The translations under genes were made by a program, and so were the position numbers. Below, piece by piece: positions 8,257 through 16,025 of a DNA stretch of 64,000 nt. The stretch's first letter is position 1. The number at the start of each line of letters is the position of its first letter. This DNA is from Affinundibacterium flavidum (GTDB lineage: Bacteria > Pseudomonadota > Gammaproteobacteria > Burkholderiales > Burkholderiaceae_D): the NCBI RefSeq assembly GCF_014284175.1, contig NZ_JACOGA010000018.1, forward strand, positions 62,001 to 126,000, read 5' to 3'. Below the pieces are notes generated by a model. It did not search any database. It saw only the letters and a list, made by a program, of their open reading frames with translations, and was not told where the DNA came from.

Positions 8257-8799
8257 GTGAGTAATAGCAATCCTTCGTCATGGGTGCAGCGCTTTCTTGA
8301 GGAAATTCCCCGGTCAAAAGGTCCCGTACTCGACTTAGCCTGCGGCTCAGGACGCCACACTCGTTTGTTAATTGCGGCTGGCTACGATGTATGGGCTGTC
8401 GATCGTGATGCAGATTCTTTGTCTGAATTAGAAAAAATCGGGGCAAATTGTCTACATATCGATTTGGAACAAGATGGTTTTAAATGGCCGTTTGCCACCG
8501 AGCAATTTGCAGGCATCATCGTGACCAATTATCTGCATCGCCCCTTAATGCCCTCGATTTTGTTTTCTCTCGCAGATAATGGTGTGTTGATTTACGAGAC
8601 CTTTGCGACTGGCAATGAAAAATATGGCAGGCCACGTAATCCTGATTTTCTGCTACAAGAAAATGAATTGCTAACGCATTTTGTCAGTGTTGAATCTGCA
8701 TCTTGGCGCCAACAATGTCTTGCTTTTGAACATACCTATGTCAACCAAACCAATGAAGCCATCGTTCAAAGAATTTGCATCCGGCGTTTGCGCAAATAA
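8257..8799 (+). CDS. Class I SAM-dependent methyltransferase
   Basis: A 180-residue protein with the SAM-binding motif I VLDLACGSGRHTRLL at about 24-38 and the acidic motif II end VWAVDRD near 50. Motif IV is atypical (GIIVTNYLHRPL), in place of the usual Asp/Asn-Pro-Pro-Tyr of N-methyltransferases. It is close to a minimal Rossmann methyltransferase such as the TehB-like group. It starts with GTG at 8257, only 6 bp after the site-2 protease stop. Substrate unknown. Confidence 0.82.
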   Translation: MSNSNPSSWVQRFLEEIPRSKGPVLDLACGSGRHTRLLIAAGYDVWAVDRDADSLSELEKIGANCLHIDLEQDGFKWPFATEQFAGIIVTNYLHRPLMPSILFSLADNGVLIYETFATGNEKYGRPRNPDFLLQENELLTHFVSVESASWRQQCLAFEHTYVNQTNEAIVQRICIRRLRK

Positions 8800-9008
8800 A
8801 TCTCGACTCAATGCGTGATTTTTATTGGCACATGTCGGTTGTTTTGATCGATATTTCAACTTAATTTTCAATCCGTCAAGTTTGTCGCCAGTTTGACTCC
8901 TGTCTGAATGAGATTTGCTGTCGATTCTTCTCGAATCTGTCCTCGATTCTCTCCCATAGCAGGTAACGATCCGCTACAATAATGGCTTTACTTTTTCCAC
9001 GCGCTAAG

Positions 9009-9893
9009 ATGACAACGATACAAGGAAGTTTGGTCGCGATTGTGACCCCAATGCATGCCGATGGTAGTCTTGATATTCCAACGCTGCGCAAGCTGATCGA
9101 CTGGCATATCGCCGAAGGTACGGACGGCATCGTGATTGTCGGTACCACTGGTGAATCGCCAACTGTGAGTGTTGAAGAGCATTGCGAGTTGATCCGTATC
9201 GCGGTGGAGCACACAAATAAGCGCGTACCAATTATTGCTGGTTCCGGTGGCAATTCTACAGTTGAAGCAATCGCCTTGACCAAGTTTGCTAAAGAAGCGG
9301 GTGCTGATGCTTCCTTGCAGGTTGTTCCTTACTACAATCGTCCTACGCAGGAAGGTATGTATCAACATTTCAAGAAAATTGCTGAATCCGTTGATATTCC
9401 TATCATTTTGTACAATGTGCCTGGCCGTACGGTGGCCGATATGTCGAATGAGACCATTGCTCGTCTGGCACAAGTCCCTGGCATCATTGGTATCAAAGAA
9501 GCTAGCGGCAATGTGGGTCGTGATCTCGAATTATTGCGTATGGTGCCAAAGTCATTCGCGGTGTATTCAGGTGATGATCCAACTGCAATGACCTTGATGT
9601 TTTGTGGTGGTAAAGGCAATATTTCCGTGACTGCGAATGTCGCTCCACGCGCTATGCACGAGTTGTGTGCTGCAGCCATGCAGGGCAATATTGCGAAAGC
9701 AGTTGAAATAAACAATCGCTTAATTCCCTTGCATGCCAAGTTATTTGTGGAGCCAAATCCAGTACCAGTCAAATGGGCATTGGCAGAAATGGGCTTGATG
9801 CCAGCTGGAATTCGTTTGCCTTTGGTTAGCCTTTCTAGCCAATATCATGATATTGTTCGTTCCGCTTTACGTGAAGCAGGTGTATTGCAATAA
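9009..9893 (+). CDS. dapA: 4-hydroxy-tetrahydrodipicolinate synthase
   Basis: Condenses pyruvate and aspartate semialdehyde, the first committed step to diaminopimelate and lysine. The 294-residue TIM barrel has GTTGESPT near 43-50, the catalytic Tyr in LYNVPGRT near 133 and the Schiff-base Lys in GIKEASGN near 162. The start ATG at 9009 gives MTTIQGSLVAIVTPM, the family N-terminus. An upstream ATG at 8982 would add nine residues and overlaps a TACAAT hexamer (8975-8980) that looks like the -10 box of its promoter. The 8800-9008 spacer otherwise shows nothing clear. Confidence 0.96.
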   Translation: MTTIQGSLVAIVTPMHADGSLDIPTLRKLIDWHIAEGTDGIVIVGTTGESPTVSVEEHCELIRIAVEHTNKRVPIIAGSGGNSTVEAIALTKFAKEAGADASLQVVPYYNRPTQEGMYQHFKKIAESVDIPIILYNVPGRTVADMSNETIARLAQVPGIIGIKEASGNVGRDLELLRMVPKSFAVYSGDDPTAMTLMFCGGKGNISVTANVAPRAMHELCAAAMQGNIAKAVEINNRLIPLHAKLFVEPNPVPVKWALAEMGLMPAGIRLPLVSLSSQYHDIVRSALREAGVLQ

Positions 9894-9990
9894 GAATTTT
9901 TGACGAGTGCACATGGCGAGTCCATGGCTGGAGACCAGCGCTCGTGCTTTCATGCATATTTAATTGATTACAATTCGTAGGGATTTTCAC

Positions 9991-11196
9991 ATGGCAAAAA
10001 GCGTTGTTGCTAATAAAAAGATGGTTCGTGCTTTAGCATTGGCTGGCGTAATTGGAATTACGGGTTTTTCTACTGGTTGTAGTTTTGTAGGGAATATTGC
10101 TGAATCAAATCGTATCGACTATAAGAGTGCGAGTAAGGCCAAGACGACATCTTTAGAAGTCCCACCGGATTTAACTCAGATTCGTCGCGACAATCGCTTT
10201 TCAATTCCCGACGCTGAGCAAGGTAGCGCAACTGCATCTTCTTATGCTGCTAAGCGTGCTGGCGGTGCTACAGTCGCAACGGCTAATGGTGCCGTGGCAC
10301 CAAATCAGTTGAAAGACATGCGGATCGAACGTAATGGCACGCAACGTTACTTGGTGGTGAAATTAGCGCCAGAGATCTTATGGCCGCAATTGAAAGACTT
10401 TTGGCAGGAACAGGGTTTCTTGATCAATGTTGAGAATGAATCAACGGGTGTAATGGAAACTGACTGGGCCGAAAATCGCGGAAAAATTCCTCAAGACTTT
10501 ATTCGAGCCACGATAGGCAAAGTTTTTGATGGTCTGTACTCCACTGGTGAGCGTGATAAATTCCGTACTCGAATTGAACGTGCTGCAAATGGGGATGTTG
10601 AGATTTACGTCAGCCATCGCGGTGCGCAAGAGGTATTGACTGGTAGTGACAAGTCGAGCACGGCTTGGACTTCCCGCGCGAATGAAGCTGGTTTGGAAGC
10701 AGAGTTTTTGTCGCGCTTAATGTTGCGCTTAGGTGCGGACGAAGGCAAAGCTAAAGCGGTGGTTGCAGCAAGTACAAACGCCTCCAGTGCAGTGGCTGAC
10801 GCAAACGTCGCTCCGCGCTCTAAGCTGTTAACATTGAATGACCTAAACTACTTAGAAACCGATGAGGGCTTCGATCGCTCATGGCGTCGAGTTGGATTAG
10901 CCTTGGATCGTATCGGCTTCACAATTGAAGATAGAGATCGTTCTAAGGGCATTTACTTTGTCCGTTATATTGATCAGGATATTGATGCTAAGACGAAGGG
11001 CGCTAGTGAAGGATTCTTTGCGCGCTTATTCTCATGGGGCTCTAGTGATGCCGCTAAAGATGGCGAGAAGTACCGTATTCTGGTCAGAGATGCAGGTGAG
11101 GTAAGCAATGTTACTGTGCATGGTGATGATGGTAAGGTTGCATCGACTCCGGTAGCGGCGAAGATCTTAAAAGTACTGAACGAACAACTGAAGTAA
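9991..11196 (+). CDS. bamC: Outer membrane protein assembly factor BamC (lipoprotein)
   Basis: A 401-residue NlpB/DUF3352-type lipoprotein of the BAM complex that inserts beta-barrel proteins into the outer membrane. An N-terminal signal ends in the lipobox STGC, with the acylated Cys near residue 30. Two helix-grip domains follow, about 110-250 and 280-400, joined by an Ala/Asn/Ser-rich linker. dapA-bamC adjacency is the same as in E. coli. The ATG at 9991 follows a TAGGGA Shine-Dalgarno; the gene is closed by a strong terminator. Confidence 0.93.
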   Translation: MAKSVVANKKMVRALALAGVIGITGFSTGCSFVGNIAESNRIDYKSASKAKTTSLEVPPDLTQIRRDNRFSIPDAEQGSATASSYAAKRAGGATVATANGAVAPNQLKDMRIERNGTQRYLVVKLAPEILWPQLKDFWQEQGFLINVENESTGVMETDWAENRGKIPQDFIRATIGKVFDGLYSTGERDKFRTRIERAANGDVEIYVSHRGAQEVLTGSDKSSTAWTSRANEAGLEAEFLSRLMLRLGADEGKAKAVVAASTNASSAVADANVAPRSKLLTLNDLNYLETDEGFDRSWRRVGLALDRIGFTIEDRDRSKGIYFVRYIDQDIDAKTKGASEGFFARLFSWGSSDAAKDGEKYRILVRDAGEVSNVTVHGDDGKVASTPVAAKILKVLNEQLK

Positions 11197-11210
11197 AATA
11201 GATGTTACTT

Positions 11211-11242
11211 AAAAAAACGGATCAAATTTGATCCGTTTTTTT
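11211..11242 (+). terminator. Rho-independent terminator after bamC
   Basis: Stem ACGGATCAAA/TTTGATCCGT without an unpaired loop beyond the central bases, flanked by A-run and a run of seven T, 15 bp after the bamC stop. Symmetric enough to act in both directions. Confidence 0.9.
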
Positions 11243-11275
11243 CGCTTTTCATTTAAATATGAAAATTTTGGACGT

Positions 11276-11304
11276 AAAAAAAGCCGGTCAGAGACCGGCT
11301 TTTC
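11276..11304 (-). terminator. Rho-independent terminator of the Ala-rich lipoprotein gene
   Basis: Stem AGCCGGTC/GACCGGCT with T-run on the minus strand, 18 bases after the stop at 11322. A short T-run on the plus side means it could also back up the bamC terminator. Confidence 0.88.
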
Positions 11305-11321
11305 TTTAAAAGTAATAAAAA

Positions 11322-11555
11322 TTACTTAGATGCAGATGCAGATGCTGCAGCTGCTTCTGCTGCTGGAGAAGCTGCAACTGCTGCTGCGTCAGCTGCTGGT
11401 GCAGATGCTGGAGCTGCTTCGACTGCTGGAGCGGATGCTGGTGCAGATGCTGGAGCTGCTTCAACTGCTGGAGTAGATGCTGGTGTTTCAGCTGGTTTGT
11501 TGCATGCTACCAAAGCTACTGCCAACAAGGAAACGAGCAAAAGTGATTTTTTCAT
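11322..11555 (-). CDS. Small Ala/Pro-rich repeat lipoprotein
   Basis: A 77-residue precursor with a classic lipoprotein signal: MKKSLLLVSLLAVALVAC, lipobox LVAC with Cys at 18. The mature part of about 60 residues consists almost wholly of Ala, Pro, Ser, Glu and Val, including two tandem copies of a 14-residue unit close to SAPAVEAAPASAPA. It is likely anchored to a membrane with a flexible, rod-like tail spanning the periplasm; no enzyme function is expected. Monocistronic: own terminator, and an 18-bp palindrome about 50 bp upstream of the start. Confidence 0.8.
   Translation of the reverse strand: MKKSLLLVSLLAVALVACNKPAETPASTPAVEAAPASAPASAPAVEAAPASAPAADAAAVAASPAAEAAAASASASK
11395..11478 (-). 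repeat. Two 42-bp tandem repeats inside the lipoprotein gene
   Basis: Units 11395-11436 and 11437-11478 differ at only a few bases and code for the 14-residue Ala/Pro repeat. The in-frame length allows copy number to change without frameshift. Confidence 0.85.
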
Positions 11556-11604
11556 GTTTTTACTTTCAAAAAATAGATCTAAAAAAACAACAAACTTGCG
11601 ATGA

Positions 11605-11622
11605 ATAATTACCGGTAATTAT
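11605..11622. promoter_or_regulatory. Perfect 18-bp palindrome, candidate operator
   Basis: ATAATTACCGGTAATTAT reads identically on both strands and lies 50-67 bp upstream of the lipoprotein start, where a dimeric regulator or RNA polymerase would bind. It sits in the 305-bp spacer 11556-11860, which shows no coding sequence; the rest of the spacer shows nothing I can name. The regulator is unknown. Confidence 0.45.
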
Positions 11623-11860
11623 CGCTCAATAGGTTAAGCCGTCGGTACAAAAATCAAGAAGATCTTACGATTCCTTCGAAACTTTCCCAACCGCGAATTA
11701 TAATGATTTTTCTGTCAATCGAATATACCTAAGGGCATTTTTTTCAAAAAAAACAGACTAATTGAACGATTTCGCGACGAATAGTGTTTTTCTCTGTTGT
11801 ATGTCGACCAAATTGCTGGATTTGCTGACAATTAAAGGTATTTTTGTTGTCAAAGTACGG

Positions 11861-13000
11861 TCATTTTGGCGATAGCTCTAACCAGCCATCTTCATACCAA
11901 ATACAGAAGGCTTCTAATACGTCATCTGATGCTTTTGCTACTTCTTCTGGAGTTAAACTACGTTGATTGGCCAATATGCTTAAAGTTTTTTTATCGTCCC
12001 TGCCGACACTGAAAGATTCACCATTAATGAATATGTGTTTGGCTTGATATAACATTTGTGTTTTCAATGAAAGACGTACGCCATGTTTGAGTGCAGCCTG
12101 CGTGAATTTTTTTGGTGTTAGGGGATTTTCCGGTGAGTCGAAAAATACGCTGGCTTTTGGCTCAGTTAAATATTCACCAATAAAAATGCTCATGTCTTCT
12201 TTGTTCAAGCTGATTTTCATCAGTTCCGCGATTATCTTTTCCAGCATTGCAGTACTGATTTCTGCAGGATTCTTGTTGACAGTTAATTCTGGGTCCGCAT
12301 AGCGGCCAGGCAGTTGGATCGTATCCGCCATAAACTGCAGATAGCCCTCACCCAGTTCTTGATAAGAGGGTGAGCGGAAGCCTATGGAGTAGGTCATGCA
12401 TTCTCCCAGAGCTACTCCATCATGCGCATAATGCGGAGGCAGATAGAGCATGTCGCCCGGCTCCAAAATGAACTCTTGTTCACATTTGAAATTGCGAAGA
12501 ATTTTTAATGGCATGCCTTCAATTAAACTTAAGTCTTTTTGTGCGCTAATTTGCCAACGGCGCTGCCCATGTGCTTGCAATAAGAATACGTCATATGAAT
12601 CGAAATGGGGTCCTACGCCACCGCCTTCACGTGCATAGCTAATCATTAAATCATCGAGACGCGCATCAGGTGCAAAGCGAAATTGGCGCAATAGTTCGTC
12701 GGCTTTTTCTTGGTGTAAATTGACACCTTGAACTAGTAAAGTCCAATCCTTCTTTTCTTTGAGAGGAATTTTATCGATGGGGCCGCTCTTCATTTCCCAA
12801 TGCTGTTTGAAGTAGCAAATCAGGCGTGACTCAACATCATCGCGACTAGCCATTTCAAATAATTCCTCTGGACTAAACAGTGCTTTGAATCCGGGAATGG
12901 CTTGACGAATAAGTAAAGGTTTCTTTTGCCAATAGGTGGCAAAAAAATCTTCAGGAGTAATACCGCCAAGGAGTGTGAGTGCAGCAGTGGATTTTGTCAT
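11861..13000 (-). CDS. roxA: Ribosomal protein uL16 3-hydroxylase (JmjC/cupin oxygenase, YcfD-like)
   Basis: A 379-residue 2-oxoglutarate/Fe(II) dioxygenase; the family enzyme hydroxylates an arginine of ribosomal protein uL16. The iron triad is visible: His and Asp in GPHFDSYDVF near 132-136 and a distal His in LPPHYAHDGV near 196. The 2OG-binding region and the C-terminal winged-helix part (about 270-379) give the full family length. Divergent from the SlyD-type gene across 118 bp, in which TATAAT at 13070-13075 points toward the plus-strand gene. Confidence 0.9.
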   Translation of the reverse strand: MTKSTAALTLLGGITPEDFFATYWQKKPLLIRQAIPGFKALFSPEELFEMASRDDVESRLICYFKQHWEMKSGPIDKIPLKEKKDWTLLVQGVNLHQEKADELLRQFRFAPDARLDDLMISYAREGGGVGPHFDSYDVFLLQAHGQRRWQISAQKDLSLIEGMPLKILRNFKCEQEFILEPGDMLYLPPHYAHDGVALGECMTYSIGFRSPSYQELGEGYLQFMADTIQLPGRYADPELTVNKNPAEISTAMLEKIIAELMKISLNKEDMSIFIGEYLTEPKASVFFDSPENPLTPKKFTQAALKHGVRLSLKTQMLYQAKHIFINGESFSVGRDDKKTLSILANQRSLTPEEVAKASDDVLEAFCIWYEDGWLELSPK

Positions 13001-13118
13001 GGTGCGATAAAGTTCATGGGAAATAAAAAAGTTCAGGCAGGATAAATCATAGGTGCCAGTTGAGGAAGGTATAATGCACCCTGAAGTACAAAAGAACAGA
13101 AATTTTTAAGGAAATAGT

Positions 13119-13649
13119 ATGAAAATTGCCAAAAATACCGTAGTCACCGTCGAATATAGTTTGTCCGATACGCTCGGCAATCTGATCGAGCAAGGACAAG
13201 AACCTATGGTGTATCTGCATGGGGGCTACGAAAATACCTTGCCAAAGATAGAAGAGGCTCTGGAGGGGAAGGATGTTGGCTTTAACGAAACAATACAGGT
13301 TGAACCAGAAGATGCCTTTGGTGAATATGATGCTGAATTGGTGAAGATGGAAGATCGCAGTCGCTTGCCTTCACCGATTGAAGTTGGGATGCAATTTGAA
13401 GGTACACCAGACGATGACGAAGATGGCGATAGTCTGATTTTCACGGTGACAGAGATTGCCGAAGATAAAGTGGTGTTAGACGGCAATCATCCCTTAGCAG
13501 GAATTGCATTGCGTTTCACATTGAATGTCACCGATGTGCGTGAAGCCACCAAGGAAGAAATTGCACATGGTCATGTACACGGTGCTCATGGACATCATGA
13601 TGATGACGAAGATGAAGATGGTGAGTACCGCAGCTATCCCTTGCATTAA
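13119..13649 (+). CDS. FKBP-type peptidyl-prolyl isomerase, SlyD-like
   Basis: A 176-residue cytoplasmic folding helper with prolyl isomerase and chaperone activity. It has the SlyD layout: a short FKBP N-part, an insert-in-flap chaperone domain (about 70-130), then a His/Asp-rich metal-binding tail, HGHVHGAHGHHDDDEDEDGE, typical of nickel-binding SlyD. Start ATG at 13119 follows AAGGAAA. A TATAAT hexamer at 13070-13075 is a likely -10 box although no good -35 is visible. A long stem terminator follows. Confidence 0.9.
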   Translation: MKIAKNTVVTVEYSLSDTLGNLIEQGQEPMVYLHGGYENTLPKIEEALEGKDVGFNETIQVEPEDAFGEYDAELVKMEDRSRLPSPIEVGMQFEGTPDDDEDGDSLIFTVTEIAEDKVVLDGNHPLAGIALRFTLNVTDVREATKEEIAHGHVHGAHGHHDDDEDEDGEYRSYPLH

Positions 13650-13734
13650 TACACACTAATTTGGCGACAATTGTTGTTCGTCGGGGCATTTTTCCGCAGT
13701 CACATTGTTTGGGACTGAGATTTCGCTAAAAACC

Positions 13735-13778
13735 AAAGAAGGAAATGCGACTATTTAGGTGGCATTTCCTTCTTCTTT
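13735..13778 (+). terminator. Terminator-like long hairpin after the SlyD-type gene
   Basis: Arms AAAGAAGGAAATGC and GCATTTCCTTCTTCTTT form a long A/T-rich stem around a 13-base loop. It lies between convergent genes and may serve both. Confidence 0.75.
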
Positions 13779-13807
13779 ACATATAGCTTGCTTTGGTAAT
13801 GTTTTGC

Positions 13808-14398
13808 TTATTTAACCGGAACTAAATAGGCATCTGGTAAACTGAGTTGTATTCGTTCAGCTTCAAACAGCAACGAAATAATCCACCAGCGGGTGCCGTC
13901 ATGCATTAATTGCACGCTATTAATTCCCCGTTGAGTTGATTTGTTGGCGTCTCGTGTAGTTTCGTAGGTGGTAAATACTTGAGCGAGTTCCCCCCATTGT
14001 TCGGTTTTGCGGCTTAGTTCTCTTTCTCGAAAACCTGTATCCACCAAAATTGGGCCTGAGTTGGCGATGTAATCACTAAGGCTGAGTATTCTAAGTCCCA
14101 AATCTTTGCTGTCACGCTTGGGTCCGATTGCCATAATTCTGGCTTCCGGAATAAATAGGGATCTCATGCGATTCCAATCTCGAACCTGGCCAACACCCCC
14201 AGATATCACATCATAGAGAGCTGCAACTATGCCATCAATAGTTTGCACATCGCTGAGGCGGGCCGGTGGGGAGGTGGTGATGACTGGCGATGCCTGTTGT
14301 AACATCACAGGTGAATCTGCTGCGTGACTATTCGCGATGACACTGAGAGCTAGGCCCAGTAGCATTCCGATACAGGCTATTCTGCGAACGATTTTCAT
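13808..14398 (-). CDS. Exported NTF2-like (SnoaL/DUF4440-type) protein
   Basis: A 196-residue protein with a signal peptide cut near residue 27 (MKIVRRIACIGMLLGLALSV...SHAAD). The mature part has the cone-shaped NTF2-fold pattern: helix DVQTIDGIVAALYDVISG, then WNRMRSLFIPEARI and a C-terminal strand RWWIISLLFEAE. Such proteins bind small ligands or act as simple hydrolases or isomerases in the periplasm; no catalytic residues can be assigned. Its convergent neighbour is the SlyD-type gene. It lies at the edge of the AT-rich accessory stretch. Confidence 0.7.
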   Translation of the reverse strand: MKIVRRIACIGMLLGLALSVIANSHAADSPVMLQQASPVITTSPPARLSDVQTIDGIVAALYDVISGGVGQVRDWNRMRSLFIPEARIMAIGPKRDSKDLGLRILSLSDYIANSGPILVDTGFRERELSRKTEQWGELAQVFTTYETTRDANKSTQRGINSVQLMHDGTRWWIISLLFEAERIQLSLPDAYLVPVK

Positions 14399-14878
14399 GT
14401 AATCTCCTTTGAAATGATTGACGATCTAGGGATTCGAGTGAGTATTGAAAAGAAAGTTCATAGAAAAGAGGCTTCACGACGTCGAGGAAGCTGATTTGCT
14501 AGCTGTAATTAGTTAATTTTCCAAAGTTTTTGGGATGTTTAATGTCAGGATAAATTTTCGAAATGCTCCTCCTAAATTTCGCATAATTTATATTATGTAA
14601 AATTTACACAAGGCGGTACTGAAATGCTTCTGGAGTAGCTGTGCTACTTGGGCGAAAACAGCATCACCATTTTCGCTAGAACCACATGGGTGACTTGCGC
14701 GATTCACGCAACCACACGACGAAGCAAAAGGCACGATGGCATTTTGAAACGAACGGTGGTGTATTAAAAATTGTCGCAGTAATTTGCGAGTATTTGGTTT
14801 GGCTACTTGACTACCGAAGGCTAATGGGTGGCCCTTTTCCTACTTTTTTGCCCCTTTTGTTTGCGGCCTTTTACTGGG
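14399..14878. other. 480-bp spacer without a convincing gene
   Basis: AT-rich. The minus strand has an isolated AGGAGGAG at about 14565-14573 with no start codon after it. A 66-codon plus-strand frame at 14686-14886 has no Shine-Dalgarno and a hydrophobic, unfamiliar product; I do not accept it as a gene. The whole could be debris from the same event that left the RHS fragment next door. Confidence 0.5.
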
Positions 14879-15268
14879 TTAACTAGCTAATATTCCAGCT
14901 TTAACAAAGATCCATTCTTTTGTTGACCGTAAAAGCGTAATTGAGTAAATAGCTGAACTATTACACCGATAATAATATACTACTTTCGAATCACCAAATT
15001 CTTCCTTAGAGTCAGAAACGTAGTCATTTTTTTTGGGGCACTTAAGTGCCTCATTAATCAAAGGAATTTCATACCCAAACACATTACATACAATTTTATT
15101 TGGGGCACTTAAATAATTCCTATTTCCATTTATATTTAAACAATGTTGATATTCCTTCACAGCTGCCTTGATAATTTTTCGTGTAGGGTCTTCAACAGAA
15201 AAGGTCGCGGTTACGGTCAAGCTAATCATTTGCAAAATTATAAAAACAAGTAATCTTCCTATAAACAT
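14879..15268 (-). CDS. Small exported Cys-containing protein, possible immunity protein to the RHS-tip protease
   Basis: A 129-residue protein, MFIGRLLVFIILQMISLTVTA, with a clear export signal followed by about 105 mature residues with four cysteines (HCLNI, IVCNV, LKCPK, YRCNS) that could form two disulfides. The ATG at 15268 is chosen because GAGGTG lies upstream at the proper distance; a GTG at 15277 is in frame but overlaps that site. It lies 72 bp downstream of the RHS protease tip on the same strand, the usual place for a toxin's immunity gene. I recognise no family, so the role is inferred from position only. Confidence 0.6.
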   Translation of the reverse strand: MFIGRLLVFIILQMISLTVTATFSVEDPTRKIIKAAVKEYQHCLNINGNRNYLSAPNKIVCNVFGYEIPLINEALKCPKKNDYVSDSKEEFGDSKVVYYYRCNSSAIYSITLLRSTKEWIFVKAGILAS

Positions 15269-15340
15269 ATATGTCACCTCATATTTGCAATCATTTTTAT
15301 GATTTTTTCGATAAAGAAACTCGTAGCTCCATGGGTCACT

Positions 15341-16012
15341 TTACATCTCAAATAGCCGAGAAATATCGTGCCTCCGTACCTTTGAATCTTTATCATACGC
15401 CATGATACTATCGATCCCGTTGTGCCAGTGCTGCATTCCTAAGTTATGTCCAAATTCATGAACATAATCTGCTTTTATCGCTCTGTTTGTAAGGTACATT
15501 ATATTTCCCGCAATTTGTCCTTTTGCTGCGACAAATTCAGTCGGTGAAATAATTGGGCACATAGACGTGGGACAAGGTTTGAGAATTAGCATCGCCGCTT
15601 TTTTTTCATCATCGGTTTTCGCTAAAACAAGCTGAGTCGTAATCGACTGTATCCGCCCATCTTTATTAACATACGACCCAGTTAAACCTTTATTGATCGC
15701 CTTAACAACTTGTTCCCCTTGCCCTGTACGTTGGTCATCAACAAATCCCTCGATAAATATGTCATCTCGATTTAGTCCTGACTTAAACTTCAGATGACCT
15801 GAGTTAACGAAGGGACCATTGGTATCACTGTCTTTGCTAATCGTCACTGGCATATCGAAGCTGTTCCAGCTGATGCTGCGCCTTGCTCCACTGACCTGGT
15901 TGCCGTTGTCGTCGTAACTAAAGCCACCTAGGGTGGCGACGTTGGAAACCGCATGCGGGCGTTTTTTGCTGGCACCGCTCACCGCATCAAAACTGGTCGG
16001 GCTGACATTGCC
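15341..16012 (-). pseudogene. Orphan RHS C-terminal tip with metzincin-type protease domain
   Basis: The frame opens right after a TAA at 16015-16013 with RHS/YD-repeat residues (SFDAVSG, HAVSNVATLGG, FSYDDNGNQVSG, SISWNSFDMPVTI), the classic end of an RHS core. It then switches to an unrelated domain of about 150 residues holding HEFGHNLGMQH and, 11 residues later, the Met-turn SIMAYD. This is the zinc-binding layout of metzincin peptidases. The rest of the RHS protein is missing; the nearest usable start is an internal GTG at 15982 with no obvious ribosome site. The break falls within 10 bp of the next gene's stop. Probably a displaced toxin cassette left by RHS tip exchange. Confidence 0.75.
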
Positions 16013-16025
16013 TTAATCTCTGCAT

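Noticed and set aside
8876..9473. Long minus-strand frames antisense to dapA
   Set aside because: They mirror the codon pattern of dapA, have no ribosome sites and no familiar product.
14686..14886. 66-codon plus-strand frame in the AT-rich spacer
   Set aside because: No ribosome site, unfamiliar hydrophobic product and overlap with the end of the exported-protein gene on the other strand.
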